Assembly (NCBI GenBank): GCA_934378195.1
Contig: CAKRPO010000005.1
Coordinates: 1 to 64,000 of the forward strand
Origin: an uncultured Blautia sp.
Lineage (GTDB): Bacteria > Bacillota > Clostridia > Lachnospirales > Lachnospiraceae
Length of the DNA: 64,000 nt
Direction of reading: 5' to 3'
Shown: positions 42,710 through 51,891 of the stretch, in pieces
How the letters are laid out: each line of letters opens with the position of its first letter
Numbering within the stretch: the stretch's first letter is position 1
Position numbers and translations under genes: made by a program
Notes under the pieces: generated by a model
Seen by the model: the letters and a program-made list of their open reading frames with translations, nothing else
What the model was told of the DNA's origin: nothing
The model's database searches: none

Positions 42710-42772
42710 TTGACAAATGATTAACGAACACGTATAATAAACGCATACCAAATATTGATAAATAATTAACGT
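42710..42772 (+). promoter_or_regulatory. adhE promoter with two Rex-like boxes
   Basis: TTGACA (42710-42715), 17 bases, TATAAT (42733-42738): full consensus. The box TTGACAAATGATTAACGA (42710-42727) overlaps it, and TTGATAAATAATTAACGT (42755-42772) lies 45 bases on. Both have the Rex pattern TTGNNAA, four bases, TTAACNN. Binding of the NADH sensor Rex would block expression at low NADH. Confidence 0.7.
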
Positions 42773-42850
42773 TAATAAATTGACGGAGTTGTTTATCGGA
42801 TTAAAGGATAAGGATCATATCATAAAACAGAAAAGCAGGAGGATTTACAA

Positions 42851-45460
42851 ATGGCAAAGAAAGAAACCCACATCCCGGCAATCATTGATACTCCGGAAGC
42901 ACTGGAAGCAAAGATCGCTGCGATGAAAGAAGCACAGAAACTTTTCGCCACTTACACACAGGAACAGGTAGACAAGATCTTCAAAGCTGCCGCAACTGCG
43001 GCAGACAAAGCACGTATCCCGCTTGCCAAAGCCGCTGTTGAAGAAACAGGAATGGGTATCGTAGAAGATAAGGTCATCAAGAACCACTATGCATCTGAAT
43101 ATATCTACAATGCATACAAAAACACTAAGACCTGTGGTGTCCTTGAAGAAGATACGGTTTACGGAATCAAGAAAATTGCAGAGCCGATCGGTCTGATCGC
43201 CGCAGTTATCCCGACTACAAACCCGACTTCCACAGCAATCTTCAAAACTCTGATCGCTTTGAAGACAAGAAATGCAATCATCATCAGCCCACATCCACGT
43301 GCAAAAGGAAGCACCATCGAAGCTGCAAAAGTTGTTCTTGAAGCAGCCGTTAAAGCAGGTGCTCCGGAAGGAATCATCGGATGGATCGATGTACCAAGCC
43401 TTGAGCTGACAAACCTTGTAATGAAAGAAGCTGACATCATTCTTGCAACAGGTGGTCCTGGAATGGTTAAGGCAGCATATTCCTCCGGCAAACCGGCACT
43501 TGGAGTTGGAGCCGGAAATACACCGGTTATCATTGATGACACTGCAGATGTGCGTCTGGCAGTAAACTCTATCATTCACTCCAAAACATTTGATAATGGT
43601 ATGATCTGTGCATCCGAACAGTCCGTAACAGTTCTCGAAGGTGTATATAAAGCAGTTAAAGAAGAATTCCAGTACAGAGGATGCTACTTCCTTAAGAAAG
43701 ATGAAATCGAAAAAGTAAGAAAAACAATCCTGATCAATGGTGCCCTGAATGCCAAGATTGTTGGACAGAAAGCAGCTACGATCGCTGAAATGGCAGGCGT
43801 TACTGTTCCGGCAGAAACCAAGATCCTGATCGGTGAAGTAGAATCTGTAGATATCAGCGAAGAGTTCGCACACGAGAAACTTTCTCCGGTACTTGCCATG
43901 TACAAGGCAAAGACATTCGATGAAGCAATCGCAAAAGCAGAACAGCTGGTAGCTGACGGCGGATACGGACATACATCTTCTCTGTACATCAATGTAAATG
44001 AGAAAGAAAAGATGGAAAAACATGCAGCAGCAATGAAGACCTGCCGTATCCTTATCAATACTCCATCTTCTCAGGGTGGTATCGGAGATCTCTACAACTT
44101 CAAACTCGCTCCGTCTCTGACACTTGGATGCGGTTCCTGGGGTGGAAACTCTGTATCTGAAAACGTTGGTGTAAAACACCTGATCAATATCAAAACTGTT
44201 GCTGAGAGGAGAGAGAACATGCTCTGGATGAGAACCCCGGAAAAAGTTTACTTCAAAAAAGGCTGCCTGCCGGTTGCTCTGGATGAGCTGAAAAACGTGA
44301 TGGGCAAAAAACGCTGCTTCATCGTAACTGACTCCTTCCTTTACAAGAATGGATACACAAAGAAGATCGAAGACAAACTTGATGAAATGGGAATCGTTCA
44401 TACATGCTTCTCTGATGTAGAACCAGACCCGTCCCTCGCTTCTGCAAGAGCAGGTGCTGCAGCAATGCGTGCATTCGAGCCGGACTGCATCATTGCAATG
44501 GGTGGTGGATCCGCAATGGATGCCGGTAAGATCATGTGGGTTCTTTATGAAAATCCGGATGCAGATTTTGATGACATGGCAATGGACTTCATGGATATCC
44601 GTAAGAGAATCTATACATTCCCGAAAATGGGTAAAAAAGCTTACTTCATCGCCGTACCGACATCTTCTGGTACCGGTTCTGAGGTAACACCTTTCGCTAT
44701 CATCACAGACAAAGAAACAGGAATCAAATGGCCATTGGCTGATTATGAACTGTTACCGGATATGGCAATCGTAGATACAGATAACATGATGAGTGCACCA
44801 AAAGGACTGACAAGCGCTTCCGGTATCGATGTTATGACACATGCGATCGAAGCATACGTATCCATGATGGCTTCTGACTACACAGATGGACTTGCACTTC
44901 GTGCCATCAAACTGGTATTTGACTATCTGCCAAGAGCATACAGAGACGGAAACGATGTAGAAGCGAGAGACCATATGGCAAATGCTTCCTGCATGGCTGG
45001 TATGGCATTCGCAAATGCATTCCTTGGAGTAAACCACTCACTGGCTCACAAACTGGGTGCTTTCCATCACATTCCTCATGGAATTGCAAACGCTCTGGTA
45101 CTTACCGATGTTATGCGTTACAATGCAGCAGAAGTTCCGACCAAGATGGGTACTTTCCCACAGTATCAGTATCCGAAGACACTGTCCCGCTATGCTGAGA
45201 TCGGACGCTTCGTAGGACTGACAGGAAAAGATGATAAAGAAGTATTTGAGAAACTTCTGGAGAAACTGGAAGAACTCAAGAAGATCATTGATATCAAACC
45301 TACGATCAAAGACTATAACGTAGATGAGAAATATTTCCTTGAGACTCTTGATGAAATGAGCGAGCAGGCATTTAACGATCAGTGCACCGGCGCTAACCCG
45401 AGATACCCACTTATCGCAGAACTGAAAGAGATTTACCTGAAAGCATACTATGGTAAATAA
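42851..45460 (+). CDS. adhE: Bifunctional acetaldehyde-CoA/alcohol dehydrogenase AdhE
   Basis: 869 residues, the normal length of the fusion. The aldehyde dehydrogenase half (about 1-440) includes VIPTTNPTSTAIFKTLIALK, GAGNTPVIIDDTAD and NGMICASEQS with the catalytic Cys. The iron-dependent alcohol dehydrogenase half (about 455-869) has AMGGGSAMDAGKIMW and TSSGTGSEVTPFAII, then iron ligands in NASCMAGMAFANAFLGVNHS and LAHKLGAFHHIPHG. It reduces acetyl-CoA to ethanol, using two NADH and regenerating NAD+. AGCAGGAGG precedes the ATG. Rex-like boxes lie in the promoter. Confidence 0.97.
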   Translation: MAKKETHIPAIIDTPEALEAKIAAMKEAQKLFATYTQEQVDKIFKAAATAADKARIPLAKAAVEETGMGIVEDKVIKNHYASEYIYNAYKNTKTCGVLEEDTVYGIKKIAEPIGLIAAVIPTTNPTSTAIFKTLIALKTRNAIIISPHPRAKGSTIEAAKVVLEAAVKAGAPEGIIGWIDVPSLELTNLVMKEADIILATGGPGMVKAAYSSGKPALGVGAGNTPVIIDDTADVRLAVNSIIHSKTFDNGMICASEQSVTVLEGVYKAVKEEFQYRGCYFLKKDEIEKVRKTILINGALNAKIVGQKAATIAEMAGVTVPAETKILIGEVESVDISEEFAHEKLSPVLAMYKAKTFDEAIAKAEQLVADGGYGHTSSLYINVNEKEKMEKHAAAMKTCRILINTPSSQGGIGDLYNFKLAPSLTLGCGSWGGNSVSENVGVKHLINIKTVAERRENMLWMRTPEKVYFKKGCLPVALDELKNVMGKKRCFIVTDSFLYKNGYTKKIEDKLDEMGIVHTCFSDVEPDPSLASARAGAAAMRAFEPDCIIAMGGGSAMDAGKIMWVLYENPDADFDDMAMDFMDIRKRIYTFPKMGKKAYFIAVPTSSGTGSEVTPFAIITDKETGIKWPLADYELLPDMAIVDTDNMMSAPKGLTSASGIDVMTHAIEAYVSMMASDYTDGLALRAIKLVFDYLPRAYRDGNDVEARDHMANASCMAGMAFANAFLGVNHSLAHKLGAFHHIPHGIANALVLTDVMRYNAAEVPTKMGTFPQYQYPKTLSRYAEIGRFVGLTGKDDKEVFEKLLEKLEELKKIIDIKPTIKDYNVDEKYFLETLDEMSEQAFNDQCTGANPRYPLIAELKEIYLKAYYGK

Positions 45461-45505
45461 GAAACAAGTACATTTTCTTCCATAAAAAATTTATTATAAA
45501 CGGCA

Positions 45506-45549
45506 GCTGCCCCGGTATTACAGGAACGTGATACCGGGGCAGCGATTTT
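45506..45549 (+). terminator. Terminator of adhE
   Basis: A perfect 13-bp stem, GCTGCCCCGGTAT (45506) / ATACCGGGGCAGC (45531), then GATTTTG; a weak T run. Confidence 0.8.
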
Positions 45550-45618
45550 GTTCAAGCAGGTTTTGTTGGAAGTGAAATATCATCTCACTCATTAGTCATA
45601 GATAGTAAGCTCCTTGAA

Positions 45619-46335
45619 ATGACAAAAATTGTTCTTTCAGATTTTAAATTACTATATGATGCTTTGGCAATAAAAAAAGCAGCATTACCAGTTAAATTAC
45701 TGCGTAGATTTAAGGACGAGCTTTATACATTTGCATTGACTCAACAACCAGGACCGACAATGCAGGTTGCATCATTGGATGATGGTCGTATCGATGAAAA
45801 TATGCTTGCTTTATCCATAGATTTGGCTGCGATAGGTGTATATGGATTAGCAAGAGCAGTCAATTCTGAGCAGTGGTATAGGAATATAATTTTACACGAT
45901 TCGCTATATTCATTTGATCAGCTGTTAGAATTTGTATATCCAGAGCTTGCAAAACAGAATTCATGGAAACTGCCAGTTTGGTATTACATTACAAATTTAA
46001 AGAATAAAAACAAATTGGAAGAAGAAAAGACCCCATATTTGTATAATGACATTGTCACAGAAGTAACCATAAGACGTAACAAATCAGCAATAGCTGATCG
46101 TACTGCTTGGCAAATATGGATAGATGAAAAAGAAAATTTGATGAAGGCAATTCGATTATTGGGATGTTTACCAGAAGATAAAATAGATATTGTTCAGTAT
46201 CAGAGTATTTTGGAGTCTATATTTGCAGATAACAACAATATTCTGAATTCCTTGGATAGTCCTAATCGTAGTGATCTTCATAGAATGATAAGAATATATG
46301 ATCTTCTAAAATATGGGCAAAAAAAGACCCCGTGA
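45619..46335 (+). CDS. Unrecognised AT-rich protein, 238 residues
   Basis: ATG 45619 has no convincing ribosome site, so the start is uncertain and part of the N-terminus may be lost. The sequence is mainly helical (DFKLLYDALAIKKAALPVKL, RFKDELYTFALTQQPG, SIDLAAIGVYGLARAVNSEQ) with no membrane segment and no signal. Base composition and codon choice are visibly more A/T-rich than adhE next to it, which suggests transfer. No family was recognised. It ends right before decayed ABC and DJ-1 fragments. Confidence 0.5.
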   Translation: MTKIVLSDFKLLYDALAIKKAALPVKLLRRFKDELYTFALTQQPGPTMQVASLDDGRIDENMLALSIDLAAIGVYGLARAVNSEQWYRNIILHDSLYSFDQLLEFVYPELAKQNSWKLPVWYYITNLKNKNKLEEEKTPYLYNDIVTEVTIRRNKSAIADRTAWQIWIDEKENLMKAIRLLGCLPEDKIDIVQYQSILESIFADNNNILNSLDSPNRSDLHRMIRIYDLLKYGQKKTP

Positions 46336-46425
46336 TTCAAGCATCTGCTAGCAGACACCATCACGGAGATGCGGATGGCTGGGTATAATCCAGAGCCTGG
46401 GAAAGTCTTCGGAATATGGGGATAA

Positions 46426-46644
46426 ATCATACAGAAACAGATCCTGGAATTGCTAATCGGGTTGAAACAGAAAGAGAACCTGTCATTTATCCTGATCTGC
46501 CACGACCTTGCTCTGGTACAGGCGTTCTGTGACAAAGTACTGGTTCTTTATCATGGAAAGACTGTAGAATACGGAACCCCGGATGATGTCATCAATCACC
46601 CAAAGATGGATTATACAAAGAACTTAATAGATTCAGTTTTATAA
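46426..46644 (+). pseudogene. C-terminal fragment of an Opp/Nik-type ABC ATPase
   Basis: The frame reads QKQILELLIGLKQKENLSFI then LICHDLALVQAFCDKVLVLY and HPKMDYTKNLIDSVL. This is the end of a dipeptide/nickel ATPase after Walker B: the H loop (ICHD) and the C-terminal HP...YT motif. Walker A, signature and Walker B are missing; a stop lies at 46423. The intact Nik-like operon starts 0.7 kb on, so this is a remnant of a related locus. Confidence 0.8.
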
Positions 46645-46671
46645 AATAAAAAAGACCGGAGGGCAGGAATT

Positions 46672-46928
46672 ATGGTAGTAAATATTTTCCTGTTTGACGA
46701 TTTTGAAGTAATGGATGCATTTGGTCTGGCACAGATTTTTGGCGGTGCACTGGAGAAGTTTTACATACGTTATATAGAAAGGCGTCAAAAGTTTTCTTCA
46801 TATAGAGGGAGAAAACGAAAAGAAATTGCTGAAAGTTGCGGTTTCGGAGGCAGGTTGCCAGTTATGATTATGATGAAAACTGGAAACAGGCTATCACTGG
46901 GATCCGGAAAGTGAATCGGATTTTGTGA
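46672..46928 (+). pseudogene. DJ-1/PfpI-family remnant
   Basis: It starts well (MVVNIFLFDDFEVMDAFGLA and GGAL...FYIRY), as in DJ-1/PfpI or AraC-type N-terminal domains. It then passes into unrelated sequence, and the family's C-terminal piece (YDYDENWKQAITGIRKVNRI) continues in another frame, ending at 46928. A deletion of most of the domain is likely. GGAGGGCAGG precedes the ATG. Confidence 0.7.
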
Positions 46929-46942
46929 TATAAAAAATATAT

Positions 46943-46983
46943 AAAAAAGGTACTTTCCACAGTGCAGGAAAGTACCTTTTTTA
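46943..46983 (+). terminator. Terminator after the remnant
   Basis: AAAAAAGGTACTTTCC / GGAAAGTACCTTTTTT, a perfect 16-base stem with an eight-base loop; bidirectional in form. Confidence 0.9.
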
Positions 46984-47200
46984 TATGGGTAGACTGCCTT
47001 GTTTTCTGAGTCAAATGCGGAGGTTAAGCCTCAGAAATGGCGTATATCTGATGTGCATAGCAAGGAAGGAGGTCCATACACTTAAACAGTCATCATGTTC
47101 GGAGGGACAGATAACTGATATCAGATAAGATGAACACAATGTAGTCATGTGTCATACTATGATTATATTTTAACAAAATTCAGTGCAAAAACAAGCCTCC

Positions 47201-47345
47201 CGGGGGGTTGTTGAGATATGAAAATAAAACAGAATCTATGCGATATATGAATGGGTCAATATCCCCCCGTAAGGGTTTTGGGAATAATGGCAGGCTGTTA
47301 TAATTGGTACAGATTTATGGCTATTGTGAACAAAGTTAACAATAG
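47201..47345 (+). promoter_or_regulatory. Control region of the nickel/peptide importer
   Basis: GGGGGGTTGTTGA (47202-47214) and TCAATATCCCCCC (47256-47268) form a 13-base inverted repeat with two mismatches. TATAAT at 47299-47304 with a weak TTTTGG -35 gives the start near 47311. The leader carries CTATTGTGAAC (47321) / GTTAACAATAG (47335). One could be an operator and the other an RNA hairpin. 46984-47200 shows no gene. Confidence 0.5.
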
Positions 47346-47376
47346 CATATACATACAATAAGGAGGACATGAATTA

Positions 47377-48975
47377 ATGAAAAGAAAATTTCTGGCAGTA
47401 TTAACAGCGCTTTGTGTAAGCGTTTCTCTGGCTGGGGGAGCGGTGACTGTAAGTGCATCATCACAGAAGGAAGCAACAGACAGTACACTGGTAGTATCTT
47501 ATTCAGCAGATACAGGTGATCTGAATCCCCATTCCTATGGAAGCCCTATGTGGGTACAGTCATTAGTATATGAAGGTCTGACACGTTTCGTAGACGGCAA
47601 AGTTGTTCCAGGTATTGCGGAATCCTGGGATATTTCTGACGATGGAAAAACCTATACATTTCATCTGGATAAGGATAATGTTTTCAGTGACGGGACACCG
47701 GTGAATGCAGATATCGTGAAGAAAAACTTTGATGCCGTTCTGAAAAATAAAGACAGACATAACTGGATGGAAACTTATCAGGTTCTGGAGTCTGTAGATG
47801 TTGTGGATGAATATACTGTGCAATTAAATCTTAATGCGCCTTTCTCAGGACTTTTACAGGAATTATCTTTATCACGTCCGGTTCGCATTGGTGGAGAAGC
47901 AATGTTTCCGGAAGATGGTGACACAAGTGAATCCATTAAGGAACCAATAGGAAGTGGTCCATGGAAACAGGTAGAACACGTAGACAGCCAGTATACAGTT
48001 TTTGAAAGAAATGATAATTACCATGGTACAAAGCCACAGTACAAATATCTTAAAGTAATGGTGATTCCGGACATTAATACTGCGGCCAATTCACTGAAGG
48101 CCGGTGAGATTGACATGATCTACGACATTGAGAGTCAGATGACAGGAGATGTGTTTAATGAACTTCAGGCGTCTGGTTTCACAGCAGAATTATCAGATCC
48201 TGTCACTACTAATATGATTCTTGTAAATACAAACAGCGGTCCGACAAAAGATCTGGCAGTACGTCAGGCGTTGGAATATTGCATCGATAAACAGAGTATT
48301 TCAGATAATGTTTATGGCGGACTGCAGCCGGTAGCAGATTATCTGATGAATCCAAAGACACCATATTGTGATGTGCCGGATATTACAGTATATGATTATG
48401 ATGAAGAGAAAGCAAAAGAACTACTGGATGAAGCCGGCTGGACTCTGGAGGATGGAAAAGATATTCGTACAAAGGACGGCGAAGAACTTACACTCAGATT
48501 CCTGTATGAAGGAGACAACGATTCAGTTTCTATCATGGGACAGGTTATTCAGGCAGAGTGCAAAGATGTGGGAATCAATGTAGAGCTTGTTGCACAGGAT
48601 GCGACTAATTATGGCACATCTCAGAAAGAAGGTCTTTTTGAACTTCTTCAGGCAGAAACATGGGGAGATCCATTTGATCCTCATTCTTATATGAGTTCAT
48701 TCAGAGTAACTACTCATGGAGATTATGCAGCACAGTTGGGACTGGAAAACAAAGCTGAAATTGATGAAAAAATAACAACAGCACTGAATTCAACAGATGA
48801 AAAAGAAGTAGAAGAGAACTATCAGTATGTATTGAAAACTCTTACAGATCAGGCTGTATATGTACCGATCACTTATACAACGAAGGCATATATCTACAAT
48901 CCGGATGTTGTCTCCAATGTGGGATATAATACATATCTTGATGTGATGTATGAAGAATTTACAGTAAATAAGTAA
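47377..48975 (+). CDS. Nickel/peptide-type ABC substrate-binding protein, NikA-like
   Basis: 532 residues, SBP_bac_5. Signal peptide 1-28 (ends VSA) without a lipobox cysteine. LNPHSYGSPMWVQSLVYEGL, GIAESWDISDDGKTYTFHL, FDAVLKNKDRHNWMETYQVL and LQELSLSRPVRIGG resemble NikA more than OppA. The ligand could be Ni2+ bound to a small chelator, or a peptide. AAGGAGG lies 10 bases upstream. It heads an operon with permeases and ATPases; an internal terminator follows. Confidence 0.88.
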   Translation: MKRKFLAVLTALCVSVSLAGGAVTVSASSQKEATDSTLVVSYSADTGDLNPHSYGSPMWVQSLVYEGLTRFVDGKVVPGIAESWDISDDGKTYTFHLDKDNVFSDGTPVNADIVKKNFDAVLKNKDRHNWMETYQVLESVDVVDEYTVQLNLNAPFSGLLQELSLSRPVRIGGEAMFPEDGDTSESIKEPIGSGPWKQVEHVDSQYTVFERNDNYHGTKPQYKYLKVMVIPDINTAANSLKAGEIDMIYDIESQMTGDVFNELQASGFTAELSDPVTTNMILVNTNSGPTKDLAVRQALEYCIDKQSISDNVYGGLQPVADYLMNPKTPYCDVPDITVYDYDEEKAKELLDEAGWTLEDGKDIRTKDGEELTLRFLYEGDNDSVSIMGQVIQAECKDVGINVELVAQDATNYGTSQKEGLFELLQAETWGDPFDPHSYMSSFRVTTHGDYAAQLGLENKAEIDEKITTALNSTDEKEVEENYQYVLKTLTDQAVYVPITYTTKAYIYNPDVVSNVGYNTYLDVMYEEFTVNK

Positions 48976-49020
48976 ATCCACTGTGACTGTATAATAGTAT
49001 AGCAGTTGCAGCCAGTTACA

Positions 49021-49090
49021 AAACTCTGTGTCTGTTTTTCCGGAAAGATTCGAGACTGAGATCTTTCAATAAACAGATACAGAGTTTTTT
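49021..49090 (+). terminator. Partial terminator between binding protein and permease genes
   Basis: AAACTCTGTGTCTGTTT (49021) / AAACAGATACAGAGTTT (49071) with inner AAAGAT / ATCTTT and T6. Being inside an operon it probably lowers permease and ATPase expression relative to the binding protein. Confidence 0.78.
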
Positions 49091-49110
49091 GAAAGGAAAA
49101 GGTGAACAGA

Positions 49111-50043
49111 ATGCTCAGATACGCAATAAAAAGAATATTGCTTCTGATACCTATCGTATTTATTGTGTCAATATTTGCATTTGGACTGGTAAGATTGATG
49201 CCTGGAAGTGCGGAAATGGCTTATCTGCAGGCGGCTGGTATTCCACCTTCAGATGATGCTATAGAGGCTGCCTCAGAAGAACTTGGTCTGGATCGTCCGA
49301 TTTATACCCAGTATATAGAATGGGTTGGGAATGCAATTCATCTGGATTTTGGACAGTCCTATATCAATAACAAAGAAGTAAAAGATGAAATACTTGGAGC
49401 TTTCAGAAATACTATGCAGCTGGCGGGCTGTGCTACTCTTATTATTCTTGTGATCAGCATTCCCATGGGAATACTGTCCGCAGTAAGGGCTAATAAAGAA
49501 CTGGATAATATCAATCGTGTGCTGGCATTTCTGGGAAGTTCTATGCCGTCATTCTGGTTGGGTCCCCTGCTTGTACAGCTATTCTGTCTTAAATTGAAAT
49601 GGCTTCCGGTACAGGGAATGAATGACTGGAAAAACCTGGTGCTTCCATCAATTACTATGGCAGTATTATATATAGCAACATATTCACGGTCACTTAGAAA
49701 CAGTCTTCTGGAGAATATAAACAAAAGATTTGTTATGTACAGCAGGGCCAGAGGAATCAGTGAAAATAAGATCATAACGCATCATGTGCTCAGAACATCT
49801 TTGATTCCCTCGGTAACTACTTTTGGTGTCAATTTCGGACATATGATGGCGGGAACAGCTATTGTGGAGATCCTTTTTTCATGGCCGGGACTTGGAAGAC
49901 TATGTGTGTCTTCTGTAAATTCACGGGATTTTCCGATGCTGCAGGGGTATATAGTGCTGATGGCAATTGTATTCATAACAGTGAATCTGATCACAGATCT
50001 GATTACAGTAGCGTTAGATCCTAGAATGAGGGAGTCTTTATAA
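49111..50043 (+). CDS. ABC permease, NikB/DppB-like
   Basis: 310 residues from ATG 49111 with AAAAGG eight bases ahead; GTG 49102 is an alternative. Six helices. MLRYAIKRILLLIPIVFIVS, then SMPSFWLGPLLVQLF and the EAA-type YSRARGISENKIITHHVLRT. Paired with the next gene as the membrane channel. Confidence 0.92.
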   Translation: MLRYAIKRILLLIPIVFIVSIFAFGLVRLMPGSAEMAYLQAAGIPPSDDAIEAASEELGLDRPIYTQYIEWVGNAIHLDFGQSYINNKEVKDEILGAFRNTMQLAGCATLIILVISIPMGILSAVRANKELDNINRVLAFLGSSMPSFWLGPLLVQLFCLKLKWLPVQGMNDWKNLVLPSITMAVLYIATYSRSLRNSLLENINKRFVMYSRARGISENKIITHHVLRTSLIPSVTTFGVNFGHMMAGTAIVEILFSWPGLGRLCVSSVNSRDFPMLQGYIVLMAIVFITVNLITDLITVALDPRMRESL

Positions 50044-50044
50044 A

Positions 50045-50878
50045 ATGAAATTAAAACAATTCTTTAAAAAATTATTCAACAGAAAAGCTACATTGTTTTT
50101 TCTGATCATTGTTATTGTGATGATAGCAGCAGGACTTCTGGCACCTGTAATCGCACCACATGATCCACTGGAACAGAATCTGGTAATGAAATTTTCCATG
50201 CCATCCCGGGAATACCCAATGGGAACGGATAATCTGGGAAGATGCATTTTTTCCAGAATACTCTATGCAACAAGAACTACTCTTGGATTTTCAGTTTTAT
50301 GTACTGTACTGGCGGCTGTAGTGGGAATTACATTAGGAGTTACAGCCGGATATAAAGGCGGTGCATCAGACATGGTGATCATGCGTATCTGTGATGTACT
50401 TTATGCGTTTCCGGCACTTGTACTGGTAATGGCAATTGTAGGATTTATCGGCGTGGGGATTTTTAATGTTGTAATAGCGATGCTTATTCAGCAGTGGCTA
50501 TGGTATGCAAGGGTATCCAGAAACCTGGCAGCAACGGAGTCTGTCAAAAGTTATATTGCAGCAGCCAGACTTTGCGGCACTCCTGACAGAAAAATAATAT
50601 TCAGGCATATTTTACCAAATATAATTCCCAATATGCTTGCAATTTTTACCGTGGATTTCGGACATACGATTCTGGCTATTTCCGGATATTCATTCCTTGG
50701 GCTGGGCGTGCAGGTACCCAATCCTGAGTGGGGAGCTATGATCAGTGAAGGAAGAAACTTTATTAATACAGATCCCTGGTTAATGTTCTGGCCAGGTATC
50801 ATGATTCTGATTTCAGTGATCGCCGTTAATATTATTGGCGATAATATGCGTGATGCACTGGAAGGACAGAGTAATTGA
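50045..50878 (+). CDS. ABC permease, NikC/DppC-like
   Basis: 277 residues. LLAPVIAPHDPLEQNL, YPMGTDNLGRCIFSRILYAT and the EAA loop YIAAARLCGTPDRKIIFRHI, then YSFLGLGVQVPNPEWGAMIS, as in NikC/OppC. It starts one base after the NikB-like stop. Confidence 0.93.
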   Translation: MKLKQFFKKLFNRKATLFFLIIVIVMIAAGLLAPVIAPHDPLEQNLVMKFSMPSREYPMGTDNLGRCIFSRILYATRTTLGFSVLCTVLAAVVGITLGVTAGYKGGASDMVIMRICDVLYAFPALVLVMAIVGFIGVGIFNVVIAMLIQQWLWYARVSRNLAATESVKSYIAAARLCGTPDRKIIFRHILPNIIPNMLAIFTVDFGHTILAISGYSFLGLGVQVPNPEWGAMISEGRNFINTDPWLMFWPGIMILISVIAVNIIGDNMRDALEGQSN

Positions 50879-50889
50879 CGGGGGTAGAA

Positions 50890-51891
50890 ATGGAATCAAT
50901 ACTTGAGGTTCATGAACTGCAGATAAAACTGAAAAAGAATAAAAACAGACAGATAACGGCTGTGGAGAATCTTTCCTTCAGTATGAAAAAAGGAAGAACT
51001 CTGGGAATTATAGGAGAAAGTGGAAGTGGTAAATCTCTTACCTGTATGGGAATTATGGGACTTCTGGATCCCAAAATATGGAGTGTAAAAGGAAATATAA
51101 ATTTCGGAAGTGAAAACCTGGATATCAGCAGGCGAAAAAATATGTCAGGAATCTGTGGGAATAAAATAGCGTTGATCATGCAGAATCCAATGAGTGCGTT
51201 TAATCCGGTTATTACTATAGGAGCACACTTTTATGAAACAATGAATAAGTCCGGGATGAAAAAGAAATCCCGGACAGAAATTGAAAAAAATGCGTCAGAA
51301 CTTCTCCAGAAAATGCATATACGAGATCCGCAGGCAGTTCTTCGTTCTTATGCGTTTCAGTTATCAGGGGGAATGCTCCAGAGAATCATGATTGCACTCG
51401 CACTGGCGGTGGAACCAGATATACTGATTGCTGATGAACCGACTACAGCACTGGACCTTTCTGTGAGAAATGAGATTCTGAAGATTTTGAAGGAATTACA
51501 AAAACAATACAAGATGACAATTCTGATAGTATCTCATGACCTGAGTGTTATCAGAGAGCTGTCAGATGATATTGCAGTTATGTATGCCGGAAATTTTGTA
51601 GAATATGGAAAAGCAGATGAAATTTTAAAAAATCCGCAGCACCCTTATACCAGAGGTTTGTTTATGTCAAGACCGGCTTTTTCCAAAGACCGCCTTATTA
51701 TGATGGAAGGACAGCCACCGACACTGGAAGAAAGAGGAAAAGGGTGTGGATTCTACCCACGATGCCCGGAAAAAACAATGGAGTGCAAAAAGTATTGTAT
51801 CCGACCAGAATTATACGGAGACAGTCACGTGGTCAATTGCATGAGAATGGACGAGAAAAGAGGAAAAAATGGATTTACTGACGATAAATAA
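50890..51891 (+). CDS. ABC ATPase, NikD/DppD-like
   Basis: 333 residues from ATG 50890 behind GGGGGTAG (a TTG at 50875 is possible). Walker A GESGSGKS, Q loop IMQNPMSAFNP, signature LSGGMLQRIMIALALA, Walker B LIADEPTTALD. C-terminal Cys-rich oligopeptide domain CGFYPRCPEKTMECKKYC. Overlaps the next gene by 23 bases. Confidence 0.93.
   Translation: MESILEVHELQIKLKKNKNRQITAVENLSFSMKKGRTLGIIGESGSGKSLTCMGIMGLLDPKIWSVKGNINFGSENLDISRRKNMSGICGNKIALIMQNPMSAFNPVITIGAHFYETMNKSGMKKKSRTEIEKNASELLQKMHIRDPQAVLRSYAFQLSGGMLQRIMIALALAVEPDILIADEPTTALDLSVRNEILKILKELQKQYKMTILIVSHDLSVIRELSDDIAVMYAGNFVEYGKADEILKNPQHPYTRGLFMSRPAFSKDRLIMMEGQPPTLEERGKGCGFYPRCPEKTMECKKYCIRPELYGDSHVVNCMRMDEKRGKNGFTDDK

Noticed and set aside
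42845..44401. A 518-codon minus-strand ORF opposite adhE
   Set aside because: It is the mirror of a highly codon-biased gene; its Cys- and Phe-rich translation matches nothing and lacks an RBS.
46347..46425. A short frame reading AGYNPEPGKVFGIWG before the ATPase remnant
   Set aside because: Too short to assign to any family; it may be part of the remnant but could not be supported.
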